Source: Pisaster brevispinus (Eukaryota > Echinodermata > Asteroidea > Forcipulatida > Asteriidae). Taken from it: DNA of 64,000 nt. Of this stretch, positions 22,340-34,865 are shown piece after piece. The stretch covers positions 24,312,527 through 24,376,526 of the forward strand of contig JAMKCF010000004.1 of assembly GCA_023634235.1 (NCBI GenBank), written 5' to 3'. Every line of letters begins with the position of its first letter. The stretch's first letter is position 1. Made by a program: the position numbers and the translations under genes. The notes under the pieces were generated by a model, which made no database searches, was not told the origin of the DNA, and worked only from the letters and a program-made list of their open reading frames with translations.

Positions 22340-25037
22340 CTACAAAATCCTGATCTTAACGAAACTCACGGTAGAGAGAGCCCTTGAGACGGGCTTTCCA
22401 ATGGTGTAAAACTTGTGAAGATTCAGTATTATTCTGAGGCTGATTTGACCGTCCTTACTTTGTCTTTGTTTCTTTGACAGCTCTGTGTACAAAAATCCCA
22501 TTGGGGATGCTTTTGAGGAGCGTTCTGAGAAGCCCCACCTCCTGGTCATTTCCGCTATGAAGCTTGCCCTCCAGGTCGCTAAAAGTTTGATTTTCGGATG
22601 CAGGGATATCCAAGGCAGACTCAGGTACAAATTTTGTCTCTCTAGCATTTCTAGTTCATGAGTTATTCCCAACCTTAGCTGAGAAATTATTCCGGACCTT
22701 TTTGTGCCGGCTTTTTCTGACTGGCGATGACGTAGGCATGTAATACAGTGGAGTTTCGGGCAGCCCTACTTCCAGGAGGCTGGCCTCGCCTACAAAATCT
22801 TGATCTTAAAGAAACTCACGGTAGAGAGAGCCCTTGAGACGGGCTTTCCAATGGTGTAAAACTTGTGAAGATTCAGTATTATTCTGAGGCTGATTTGACC
22901 GTCCTAACTTTGTCTTTGTTTCTTTGACAGCTCTGTGTACAAAAATCCCATTGGGGATGCTTTTGAGGAGCGTTCTGAGTAGCCCCACCTCCTGGTCATT
23001 TCCGCTATGAAGCTTGCCCTCCGGGTCGCTAAAAGTTTGATTTTAAGATGCAGGGATATCCAAGGCAGATTCAGGTACAAATTTTGTCTCTCTAGCATTT
23101 CTAGTTCATGAGTTATTCCCAACCTTAGCTGAGAAATTATTCCGGACCTTTTTGTACCGGCTTTTTCTGACTGGCGATGACGTAGGCATGTAATACAGTG
23201 GAGTTTCGGGCAGCCCTACTTCCAGGAGGCTGGCCTCGCCTACAAAATCCTGATCTTAACGAAACTCACGGTAGAGAGAGCCCTTGAGACGGGCTTTCCA
23301 ATGGTGTAAAACTTGTGAAGATTCAGTATTATTCTGAGGCTGATTTAACCGTCCTTACTTTGTCTTTGTTTCTTTAAAAGCTCTGTGTACAAAAATCCCA
23401 TTGGGGATGCTTTTGAGGAGCGTTCTGAGTAGCCCCACCTCCTGGTCATTTCTGCTATGAAGCTTGCCCTCCGGGTCGCTAAAAGTTTGATTTTCGGATG
23501 CAGGGATATCCAAGGCAGACTCAGGTACAAATTTTTTCTCTCTAGCATTACTAGTTCATGAGTTATTCCCAACCTTAGCTGAGAAATTATTCCGGACCTT
23601 TTTGTGCCGGCTTTTTCTGACTGGCGATGACGTAGGCATGTAATACAGTGGAGTTTCGGGCAGCCCTACTTCCAGGAGGCTAGCCTCGCCTACAAAATCC
23701 TGATCTTAACGAAACTCACGGCAGAGAGAGCCCTTGAGACGGGCTTTCCAATGGTGTAAAACTTGTAAAGATTCAGTATTATTCTGAGGCTGATTTGACC
23801 GTCCTTACTTTGTCTTTGTTTCTTTGACAGCTCTGTGTACAAAAATCCCATTGGGGATGCTTTTGAGGAGCGTTCTGAGTAGCCCCACCTCCTGGTCATT
23901 TCCGCTATGAAGCTTGCCCTCCGGGTCGCTAAAAGTTTGATTTTAACATGCAGGGATATCCAAGGCATACTCGGGTACAAGTTTTGTCTCTCTAGCATTT
24001 CTAGTTCATGAGTTATTCCCAACCTAAGCTGAGAAATTATTCCGGACCTTTTTGTGCCGGCTTTTTCTGACTGGCGATGACGTAGGCATGTAATACAGTG
24101 GAGTTTCGGGCAGCCCCACGTCCAGGAGGCTGGCCTCGCCTACAAAATCATGATCTTAACGAAACTCACGGTAGACAGAGCCATTGAGACGGGCTTTCCA
24201 ATGGTGTAAAACTTGTGAAGATTCAGTATTATTCTGAGGCTGATTTGACCGTCCTTACTTTGTCTTTGTTTCTTTGACAGCTGTGTACAAAAATCCCATT
24301 GGGGATGCTTTTGAGGAGCGTTCTGAGTAGCCCCACCTCTTGGTCATTTCCGCTATGAAGTTTGCCCTCCGGGTCGCTAAAAGTTTGATTTTCGGATGCA
24401 GGGATATCCAACGCAGACTCAGGTACAAATTTTGTCTCTCTAGCATTTCTAGTTCATGAGTTATTCCCAACCTTAGCTGAGAAATTATTCCGGACCTTTT
24501 TGTGCCGGCTTTTTCTGACTGGCGATGACGTAGGCATGTAATACAGTGGAGTTTCGGGCAGCCCTACTTCCAGGAGGCTGGCCTCGCCAACAAAATCCTG
24601 ATCTTAACGAAACTCACGGTAGAGAGAGCCCTTGAGACGGGCTTTCCAATGGTGTAAAACTTGTGAAGATTCAGTATTATTCTGAGGCTGATTTGACCGT
24701 CCTTACTTTGTCTTTGTTTCTTTGACAGCTCTGTGTACAAAAATCCCATTGGGGATGCTTTTGAGGAGCGTTCTGAGTAGCCCCACCTCCTGGTCATTTC
24801 CGCTATGAAGCTTGCCCTCCGGGTCGTTAAAAGGTTGATTTTCGGATGCAGGGATATCCAAGGCAGACTGAGGTACAAATTTTGTCTCTCTAGCATTACT
24901 AGTTCATGAGTTATTCCTAACCTTAGGTGAGAAATTATTCAGGACCTTTTTGTGCCGGCTTTTTCTGACTGGCGATGACGTAGGCATGTAATACAGTGGA
25001 GGTTCGGGCAGCCCTACTTCCAGGAGGCTGGCCTCGC
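22340..25037 (+). repeat. Satellite block 5: mixed transitional units
   Basis: Anchors are at 22340, 22790, 23240, 23690, 24140 and 24588. No clean higher-order period is visible. 22340 has gagaagcccc; 22790 has the ttttaagatg of block 4; 23690 introduces ttttaacatg with gcatactcgggtacaagt, which dominates block 6. 24140 is 448 bp, missing two bases in cagctctgtg, and has cctcttgg, gaagtttg and ccaacgcag. 24588 has lost the anchor TAG (ccaacaaaat). Confidence 0.8.
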
Positions 25038-28000
25038 CTACAAAATCCTGATCTTAACGAAACTCACGGTAGAGAGACCCCTTGAGACGGGCTTTCCAAT
25101 GGTGTAAAACTTGTGAAGTTTCAGTATTATTGTGAGGCTGATTTGACCGTCCTTACTTTGTCTTTGTTTCTTTGACAGCTCTGTGTACAAAAATCCCATT
25201 GGGGATGCTTTTGAGGAGCGTTCTGAGTAGCCCCACCTCCTGGTCATTTCCGCTATGAAGCTTGCCCTCCGGGTCGCTAAAAGTTTGATTTTAACATGCA
25301 GGGATATCCAAGGCATACTCGGGTACAAGTTTTGTCTCTCTAGCATTTCTAGTTCATGAGTTATTCCCAACCTTAGCTGAGAAATTATTCCGGACCTTTT
25401 TGTGCCGGCTTTTTCTGACTGGCGATGACGTAGGCATGTAATACAGTGGAGTTTCGGGCAGCCCCACTTCCAGGAGGCTGGCCTCGCCTACAAAATCATG
25501 ATCTTAACGAAACTCACGGTAGACAGAGCCATTGAGACGGGCTTTCCAATGGTGTAAAACTTGTGAAGATTCAGTATTATTCTGAGGCTGATTTGACCGT
25601 CCTTACTTTGTCTTTGTTTCTTTGACAGCTCTGTTTACAAAAATCCCATTGGGGATGCTTTTGAGGAGCGTTCTGAGTAGCCCCTCCTCCTGGTCATTTC
25701 CGCTATGAAGCTTGCCCTCCGGGTCGCTAAAAGTTTGATTTTCGGATGCAGGGATATCCAACGCAGACTCAGGTACAAATTTTGTCTCTCTAGCATTTCT
25801 AGTTCATGAGTTATTCCCAACCTTAGCTGAGAAATTATTCCGGACCTTTTTGTGCCGGCTTTTTCTGACTGGCGATGACGTAGGCATGTAATACAGTGGA
25901 GTTTCGGGCAGCCCTTCTTCCAGGAGGCTGGCCTCGCCTACAAAATCCTGATCTTAACGAAACTCACGGTAGAGAGAGCCATTGAGACGGGCTTTCCAAT
26001 GGTGTAAAACTTGTGAAGATTCAGTATTATTCTGAGGCTGATTTGACCGTCCTTACTTTGTCTTTGTTTCTTTGACAGCTCTGTGTACAAAAATCCCATT
26101 GGGGATGCTTTTGAGGAGCGTTCTGAGTAGCCCCACCTCCTGGTCATTTCCGCTATGAAGCTTGCCCTCCGGGTCGCTAAAAGTTTGATTTTAACATGCA
26201 GGGATATCCAAGGCATACTCGGGTACAAGTTTTGTCTCTCTAGCATTTCTAGTTCATGAGTTATTCCCAACCTTAGCTGAGAAATTATTCCGGACCTTTT
26301 TGTGCCGGCTTTTTCTGACTGGCGATGACGTAGGCATGTAATACAGTGGAGTTTCGGGCAGCCCCACTTCCAGGAGGCTGGCCTCGCCTACAAAATCATG
26401 ATCTTAACGAAACTCACGGTAGACAGAGCCATTGAGACGGGCTTTCCAATGGTGTAAAACTTGTGAAGATTCAGTATTATTCTGAGGCTGATTTGACCGT
26501 CCTTACTTTGTCTTTGTTTCTTTGACAGCTCTGTTTACAAAAATCCCATTGGGGATGCTTTTGAGGAGCGTTCTGAGTAGCCCCTCCTCCTGGTCATTTC
26601 CGCTATGAAGCTTGCCCTCCGGGTCGCTAAAAGTTTGATTTTCGTATGCAGGGATATCCAAGGCAGACTCAGGTAAAAATTTTGTCTCTCTAGCATTTCT
26701 AGTTCATGAGTTATTCCCAACCTTAGCTGAGAAATTATTCCGGACCTTTTTGTGCCGGCTTTTTCTGACTGGCGATGACGTAGGCATGTAATACAGTGGA
26801 GTTTCGGGCAGCCCTTCTTCCAGGAGGCTGGCCTCGCCTACAAAATCCTGATCTTAACGAAACTCACGGTAGAGAGACCCCTTGAGACGGGCTTTCCAAT
26901 GGTGTAAAACTTGTGAAGTTTCAGTATTATTGTGAGGCTGATTTGACCGTCCTTACTTTGTCTTTGTTTCTTTGACAGCTCTGTGTACAAAAATCCCATT
27001 GGGGATGCTTTTGAGGAGCGTTCTGAGTAGCCCCACCTCCTGGTCATTTCCGCTATGAAGCTTGCCCTCCGGGTCGCTAAAAGTTTGATTTTAACATGCA
27101 GGGATATCCAAGGCATACTCGGGTACAAGTTTTGTCTCTCTAGCATTTCTAGTTCATGAGTTATTCCCAACCTTAGCTGAGAAATTATTCCGGACCTTTT
27201 TGTGCCGGCTTTTTCTGACTGGCGATGACGTAGGCATGTAATACAGTGGAGTTTCGGGCAGCCCCACTTCCAGGAGGCTGGCCTCGCCTACAAAATCATG
27301 ATCTTAACGAAACTCACGGTAGACAGAGCCATTGAGACGGGCTTTCCAATGGTGTAAAACTTGTGAAGATTCAGTATTATTCTGAGGCTGATTTGACCGT
27401 CCTTACTTTGTCTTTGTTTCTTTGACAGCTCTGTTTACAAAAATCCCATTGGGGATGCTTTTGAGGAGCGTTCTGAGTAGCCCCTCCTCCTGGTCATTTC
27501 CGCTATGAAGCTTGCCCTCCGGGTCGCTAAAAGTTTGATTTTCGGATGCAGGGATATCCAACGCAGACTCAGGTACAAATTTTGTCTCTCTAGCATTTCT
27601 AGTTCATGAGTTATTCCCAACCTTAGCTGAGAAATTATTCCGGACCTTTTTGTGCCGGCTTTTTCTGACTGGCGATGACGTAGGCATGTAATACAGTGGA
27701 GTTTCGGGCAGCCCTTCTTCCAGGAGGCTGGCCTCGCCTACAAAATCCTGATCTTAACGAAACTCACGGTAGAGAGAGCCATTGAGACGGGCTTTCCAAT
27801 GGTGTAAAACTTGTGAAGATTCAGTATTATTCTGAGGCTGATTTGACCGTCCTTACTTTGTCTTTGTTTCTTTGACAGCTCTGTGTACAAAAATCCCATT
27901 GGGGATGCTTTTGAGGAGCGTTCTGAGTAGCCCCACCTCCTGGTCATTTCCGCTATGAAGCTTGCCCTCCGGGTCGCTAAAAGTTTGATTTTAACATGCA

Positions 28001-28637
28001 GGGATATCCAAGGCATACTCGGGTACAAGTTTTGTCTCTCTAGCATTTCTAGCTCATGAGTTATTCCCAACCTTAGCTGAGAAATTATTCCGGACCTTTT
28101 TGTGCCGGCTTTTTCTGACTGGCGATGACGTAGGCATGTAATACAGTGGAGTTTCGGGCAGCCCCACTTCCAGGAGGCTGGCCTCGCCTACAAAATCCTG
28201 ATCTTAACGAAACTCACGGTAGACAGAGCCATTGAGACGGGCTTTCCAATGGTGTAAAACTTGTGAAGATTCAGTATTATTCTGAGGCTGATTTGACCGT
28301 CCTTACTTTGTCTTTGTTTCTTTGACAGCTCTGTTTACAAAAATCCCATTGGGGATGCTTTTGAGGAGCGTTCTGAGTAGCCCCTCCTCCTGGTCATTTC
28401 CGCTATGAAGCTTGCCCTCCGGGTCGCTAAAAGTTTGATTTTCGTATGCAGGGATATCCAAGGCAGACTCAGGTAAAAATTTTGTCTCTCTAGCATTTCT
28501 AGTTCATGAGTTATTCCCAACCTTAGCTGAGAAATTATTCCGGACCTTTTTGTGCCGGCTTTTTCTGACTGGCGATGACGTAGGCATGTAATACAGTGGA
28601 GTTTCGGGCAGCCCTTCTTCCAGGAGGCTGGCCTCGC
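25038..28637 (+). repeat. Satellite block 6: 1,800-bp tetramer, two near-identical copies
   Basis: Units 25038, 25488, 25938 and 26388 recur as 26838, 27288, 27738 and 28188. The units alternate between type V (ttttaacatg, gcatactcggg) and type W (gtagacagagccattg, ctgtttac, cccctcctcc), so a 900-bp dimer sits inside the tetramer. By eye I find two differences between the copies: agttcatgag against agctcatgag (28053) and aaatcatg against aaatcctg at the start of the 28188 unit. Stop-removing changes (cccca and ccctt for the usual cccta) recur before several anchors. Confidence 0.9.
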
Positions 28638-29535
28638 CTACAAAATCCTGATCTTAACGAAACTCACGGTAGAGAGAGTCATTGAGACGGGCTTTCCAAT
28701 GGTGTAAAACTTGTGAAGATTCAGTATTATTCTGAGGCTGATTTGACCGTCCTTACTTTGTCTTTGTTTCTTTGACAGCTCTGTGTACAAAAATCCCATT
28801 GGGGATGCTTTTGAGGAGCGTTCTGAGTAGCCCCACCTCCTGGTCATTTCCGCTATGAAGCTTGCCCTCCGGGTCGCTAAAAGTTTGATTTTCGGATGCA
28901 GGGATATCCAAGGCAGACTCAGGTACAAATTTTGTCTCTCTAGCATTTCTAGTTCATGAGTTATTCCCAACCTTAGCTGAGAAATTATTCCGGACCATTT
29001 TGTGCCGGCTTTTTCTGACTGGCGATGACGTAGGCATGTAATACAGTGGAGTTTCGGGCAGCCCTACTTCCAGGAGGCTGGCCTCGCCTACAAAATCCTG
29101 ATCTTAACGAAATTCACGGTAGAGAGAGCCATTGAGACGGGCTTTCCAATGGTGTAAAACTTGTGAAGATTCAGTATTATTCTGAGGCTGATTTGACCGT
29201 CCTTACTTTGTCTTTGTTTCTTTGACAGCTGTGTACAAAAATCCCATTGGGGATGCTTTTGAGGAGCGTTCTGAGTAGCCCCACCTCTTGGTCATTTCCG
29301 CTATGAAGTTTGCCCTCCGGGTCGCTAAAAGTTTGATTTTCGGATGCAGGGATATCCAACGCAGACTCAGGTACAAATTTTGTCTCTCTAGCATTTCTAG
29401 TTCATGAGTTATATCCAACCTTAGCTGAGAAATTATTCCGGACCTTTTTGTGCCGGCTTTTTCTGACTGGCGATGACGTAGGCATGTAATACAGTGGAGT
29501 TTCGGGCAGCCCTACTTCCAGGAGGCTGGCCTCGC
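28638..29535 (+). repeat. Satellite block 7: two transitional units
   Basis: Unit 28638 is close to consensus apart from gagagagtcattg. Unit 29088 is 448 bp and shares with unit 24140 the two-base loss in cagctctgtg together with cctcttgg, gaagtttg and ccaacgcag. It is therefore a relative copied 4,948 bp away, across block 6. Confidence 0.8.
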
Positions 29536-32500
29536 CTACAAAATCTTGATCTTAACGAAACTCACGGTAGAGAGAGCCATTGAGACGGGCTTTCTAATGG
29601 TGTAAAACTTGTGAAGATTCAGTATTATTCTGAGGCTGATTTGACCGTCCTTACTTTGTCTTTGTTTCTTTGACAGCTCTGTGTACAAAAATCCCATTGG
29701 GGATGCTTTTGAGGAGCGTTCTGAGAAGCCCCACCTCTTGGTCATTTCCGCTATGAAGTTTGCCCTCCGGGTCGCTAAAAGTTTGATTTTCGGATGCAGG
29801 GATATCCAACGCAGACTCAGGTACAAATTTTGTCTCTCTAGCATTTCTAGTTCATGAGTTATTCCCAACCTTAGCTGAGAAATTATTCCGGACCTTTTTG
29901 TGCCGGCTTTTTCTGACTGGCGATGACGTAGGCATGTAATACAGTGGAGTTTCGGGCAGCCCTACTTCCAGGAGGCTGGCCTCGCCAACAAAATCCTGAT
30001 CTTAACGAAACTCACGGTAGAGAGAGCCCTTGAGACGGGCTTTCCAATGGTGTAAAACTTGTAAAGATTTAGTATTATTCTGAGGCTGATTTGACCGTCC
30101 TTACTTTGTCTTTGTTTCTTTGACAGCTCTGTGTACAAAAATCACATTGGGGATGCTTTTGAGGAGCGTTCTGAGTAGCCCCACCTCCTGGTCATTTCCG
30201 CTATGAAGCTTGCCCTCCGGGTCGCTAAAAGTTTGATTTTCGGATGCAGGGATATCCAAGGCATACTCGGGTACAAGTTTTGTCTCTCTAGCATTTCTAG
30301 TTCATGAGTTATTCCCAACCTTAGCTGAGAAATTATTCCGGATCTTTTTGTGCCGGCTTTTTCTGACTGGCGATGACGTAGGCATGTAATACAGTGGAGT
30401 TTCGGGCAGCCCCACTTCCAGGAGGCTGGCCTCGCCTACAAAATCCTGATCTTAACGAAACTCACGGTAGAAAGAGCCATTGAGACGGGCTTTCCAATGG
30501 TGTAAAACTTGTGAAGATTCAGTATTATTCTGAGGCTGATTTGACCGTCCTTACTTTGTCTTTGTTTCTTTGACAGCTCTGTTTACAAAAATCCCATTGG
30601 GGATGCTTTTGAGGAGCGTTCTGAGTAGCCCCACCTCCTGGTCGTTTCCGCTATGAAGCTTGCCCTCCGGGTCGCTAAAAGTTTGATTTTCGGATGCAGG
30701 GATATCCAAGGCAGACTCGGGTACAAGTTTTGTCTCTCTAGCATTTCTAGTTCATGAGTTATTCCCAACCTTAGCTGAGAAATTATTCCGGACCTTTTTG
30801 TGCCGGCTTTTTCTGACTGGCGATGGCGTAGGCATGTAATACAGTGCAGTTTCGGGCAGCCCTACTTCAAGGAGGCTGGCCTCGCCTTCAAAATCCTGAT
30901 CTTAACGAAACTCACGGTAGAGAGAGCCCTTGAGACGGGCTTTCCAATGGTGTAAAACTTGTGAAGATTCAGTATTATTCTGAGGCTGATTTGACCGTCC
31001 TTACTTTGTCTTTGTTTCTTTGACAGCTCTGTGTACAAAAATCCCATTGGGGATGCTTTTGAGGAGCGTTCTGAGTAGCCCCACCTCCTGGTCGTTTCCG
31101 CTATGAAGCTTGCCCTCCGGGTCGCTAAAAGTTTGATTTTCGGATGCAGGGATATCCAAGGCAGACTCGGGTACAAGTTTTGTCTCTCTAGCATTTCTAG
31201 TTCATGAGTTATTCCCAACCTTAGCTGAGAAATTATTCCGGACCTTTTTGTGCCGGCTTTTTCTGACTGGCGATGACGTAGGCATGTAATACAGTGGAGT
31301 TTCGGGCAGCCCTTCTTCCAGGAGGGTTGCCTCACCTACAAAATCTTGATATTAACGAAACTCACGGTAGAGAGAGCCATTGAGACGGGCTTTCCAATGG
31401 TGTAAAACTTGTGAAGATTCAGTATTATTCTGAGGCTGATTTGACCGTCCTTACTTTGTCTTTGTTTCTTTGACAGCTCTGTGTACAAAAATCCCATTGG
31501 GGATGCTTTTGAGGAGCGTTCTGAGTAGCCCCACCTCTTGGTCATTTCCGCTATGAAGTTTGCCCTCCGGGTCGCTAAAAAATTGATTTTCGGATGCAGG
31601 GATATCCAAGGCAGACTCAGGTACAAATTTTGTCTCTCTAGCATTTCTAGTTCATGAGTTATTCCCAACCTTAGCTGAGAAATTATTCCGGACCTTTTTG
31701 TGCCGGCTTTTTCTGACTGGCGATGACGTAGGCATGTAATACAGTGGAGTTTCGGGCAGCCCTACTTCCAGGAGGCTGGCCTCGCCTACAAAATCCTGAT
31801 CTTAACGAAACTCACGGTAGAGAGAGCCATTGAGACGGGCTTTCTAATGGTGTAAAACTTGTGAAGATTCAGTATTATTCTGAGGCTGATTTGACCGTCC
31901 TTACTTTGTCTTTGTTTCTTTGACAGCTCTGTGTACAAAAATCCCATTGGGGATGCTTTTGAGGAGCGTTCTGAGAAGCCCCACCTCTTGGTCATTTCCG
32001 CTATGAAGTTTGCCCTCCGGGTCGCTAAAAGTTTGATTTTCGGATGCAGGGATATCCAACGCAGACTCAGGTACAAATTTTGTCTCTCTAGCATTTCTAG
32101 TTCATGAGTTATTCCCAACCTTAGCTGAGAAATTATTCCGGACCTTTTTGTGCCGGCTTTTTCTGACTGGCGATGACGTAGGCATGTAATACAGTGGAGT
32201 TTCGGGCAGCCCTACTTCCAGGAGGCTGGCCTCGCCAACAAAATCCTGATCTTAACGAAACTCACGGTAGAGAGAGCCCTTGAGACGGGCTTTCCAATGG
32301 TGTAAAACTTGTAAAGATTTAGTATTATTCTGAGGCTGATTTGACCGTCCTTACTTTGTCTTTGTTTCTTTGACAGCTCTGTGTACAAAAATCACATTGG
32401 GGATGCTTTTGAGGAGCGTTCTGAGTAGCCCCACCTCCTGGTCATTTCCGCTATGAAGCTTGCCCTCCGGGTCGCTAAAAGTTTGATTTTCGGATGCAGG

Positions 32501-34035
32501 GATATCCAAGGCATACTCGGGTACAAGTTTTGTCTCTCTAGCATTTCTAGTTCATGAGTTATTCCCAACCTTAGCTGAGAAATTATTCCGGATCTTTTTG
32601 TGCCGGCTTTTTCTGACTGGCGATGACGTAGGCATGTAATACAGTGGAGTTTCGGGCAGCCCCACTTCCAGGAGGCTGGCCTCGCCTACAAAATCCTGAT
32701 CTTAACGAAACTCACGGTAGAAAGAGCCATTGAGACGGGCTTTCCAATGGTGTAAAACTTGTGAAGATTCAGTATTATTCTGAGGCTGATTTGACCGTCC
32801 TTACTTTGTCTTTGTTTCTTTGACAGCTCTGTTTACAAAAATCCCATTGGGGATGCTTTTGAGGAGCGTTCTGAGTAGCCCCACCTCCTGGTCGTTTCCG
32901 CTATGAAGCTTGCCCTCCGGGTCGCTAAAAGTTTGATTTTCGGATGCAGGGATATCCAAGGCAGACTCGGGTACAAGTTTTGTCTCTCTAGCATTTCTAG
33001 TTCATGAGTTATTCCCAACCTTAGCTGAGAAATTATTCCGGACGTTTTTGTGCCGGCTTTTTCTGACTGGCGATGGCGTAGGCATGTAATACAGTGCAGT
33101 TTCGGGCAGCCCTACTTCAAGGAGGCTGGCCTCGCCTTCAAAATCCTGATCTTAACGAAACTCACGGTAGAGAGAGCCCTTGAGACGGGCTTTCCAATGG
33201 TGTAAAACTTGTGAAGATTCAGTATTATTCTGAGGCTGATTTGACCGTCCTTACTTTGTCTTTGTTTCTTTGACAGCTCTGTGTACAAAAATCCTATTGG
33301 GGATGCTTTTGAGGAGCGTTCTGAGTAGCCCCTACTCCTAGTCATTTCCGCTATGAAGCTTGCCCTCCGGGTCGCTAAAAGTTTGATTTTCGGATGCAAG
33401 GATATCCAAGGCAGACTCAGGTACAAATTTTGTCTCTCTAGCATTTCTAGTTCATGAGTTATTCCCAACCTTAGCTCAGAAATTATTCCGGACCTTTTTG
33501 TGCCGGCTTTTTCTGACTGGCGATGACGTAAGCATGTAATACAGTGGAGTTTCGGGCAGCCCTACTTCCAGGAGGCTGGCCTCGCCTACAAAATCCTGAT
33601 CTTAACAAAACTCACGGTAGAGAGAGCCCTTGAGACGGGCTTTCCAATGGTGTAAAACTTGTGAAGATTCAGTATTATTCTGAGGCTGATTTGACCGTCC
33701 TTACTTTGTCTTTGTTTCTTTGACAGCTCTGTGTACAAAAATCCCATTGGGGATGCTTTTGAGGAGCGTTCTGAGTAGCCCCACCTCCTGGTCATTTCCG
33801 CTATGAAGCTTGCCCTCCGGGTCGCTAAAAGTTTGATTTTCGGATGCAGGGATATCCAAGGCAGACTCAGGTAGAAATTTTGTCTCTCTAATATTTCTAG
33901 TTCATGAGATATTCCCAACCTTAGCTAAGAAATTATTCCGGACCTTTTTGTGCCTGCTTTTTCTGACTGGCGATGACGTAGGCATGTAATACAGTGGAGT
34001 TTCGGGCAGCCCTACTTCCAGGAGGCTGGCCTCGC
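29536..34035 (+). repeat. Satellite block 8: 2,250-bp pentamer higher-order repeat
   Basis: Units 29536, 29986, 30436 and the first part of 30886 recur as 31786, 32236, 32686 and the first part of 33136. Shared markers: gagaagcccc with gaagtttg; ccaacaaaat with gtaaagattt, atcacattgg and ggatcttttt; gtagaaagag, ggtcgtttcc, gatggcgtag and cagtgcagt; gccttcaaaat. I see two differences over about 1.5 kb (aaatcttg against aaatcctg, and gacctttttg against gacgtttttg). The match stops near 31043/33293 (atcccatt against atcctatt). Units 31336 and 33586 are not part of the copied stretch. Confidence 0.88.
30862..31335 (-). other. Extended 157-codon minus-strand frame across a unit boundary
   Basis: The usual minus-strand frame is lengthened here by two stop losses: the downstream anchor TAG is changed (gccttcaaaat at 30880-30890) and the upstream TAG reads AAG (gcccttcttcc near 31310). 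An ATG near 31335 then opens 157 codons, starting MRQPSWKKGCPKL and ending KARPASLK. This exceeds one 150-codon period, yet it still ends at the second TAG (30862-30864). It arises from neutral-looking point changes, so I treat it as incidental. Confidence 0.3.
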
Positions 34036-34863
34036 CTACCAAATCTTGATCTTAACGAAACTCACGGTAGAGAGAGCCCTTGAGACGGGCTTTCCAATGG
34101 TGTAAAAGTTGTGAAGATTCAGTATTATTCTGAGGCTGATTTGACCGTCCTTACTTTGTCTTTGTTTCTTTGACAGCTCTGTGTACAAAAATCCCATTGG
34201 GGATGCTTTTGAGGAGCGTTCTGAGTAGCCCCACCTCCTGGTCATTTCCGCTATGAAGCTTGCCCTCCGGGTTGCTAAAAGTTTGATTTTCGGATGCAGG
34301 GATATCCAAGGCAGACTCAGGTACAAATTTTGTCTCTCTAGCATTTCTAGTTCATGAGTTATTTCCAACCTTAGCTGAGAAATTATTCCGGACCTTTTTG
34401 TGCCTGCTTTTTCTGACTGGCGATGACGTAGGCATGTAATACAGTGGAGTTTCGGGCAGCCCTACTTCCAGGAGACTATCCTCGCCTACAAAATCCTGAT
34501 CTTAACGAAACTCATGGTAGAGAGAGCCCTTGAGACGGGCTTTCCAATGGTGTAAAACTTATGAAGATTCAGTATTATTGTGAGGCTGATTTGACCGTCC
34601 TTACTTTGTCTTTGTTTCTTTGACAGCTCTGTGTACAAAAATCCCATTGGGGATGCTTTTGAGGAGCGTTCTGAGTAGCCCCACCTCCTGGTCATTTCCG
34701 CTATGAAGCTTGCCCTCCGGGTCGCTAAAAGTTTGATTTTCGGATGCAGGGATATCCAAGGCATACTCTGGTACAAGTTTTGTCTCTCTAGCATTTCTAG
34801 TTCATGAGTTATTCCCAACCTTAGCTGAGAAATTATTCCGGACCTTTTTGTGCCGGCTTTTTC

Positions 34864-34865
34864 TA
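34864..34865 (+). other. Junction of 49-bp deletion (first copy)
   Basis: ggctttttct joins directly to acttccagg, so consensus offsets 380-428 (TGACGTA motif included) are absent. A two-base ct microhomology is present at the ends. The same junction occurs at 36614/36615, so it was copied with the 1,750-bp block. Confidence 0.95.
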
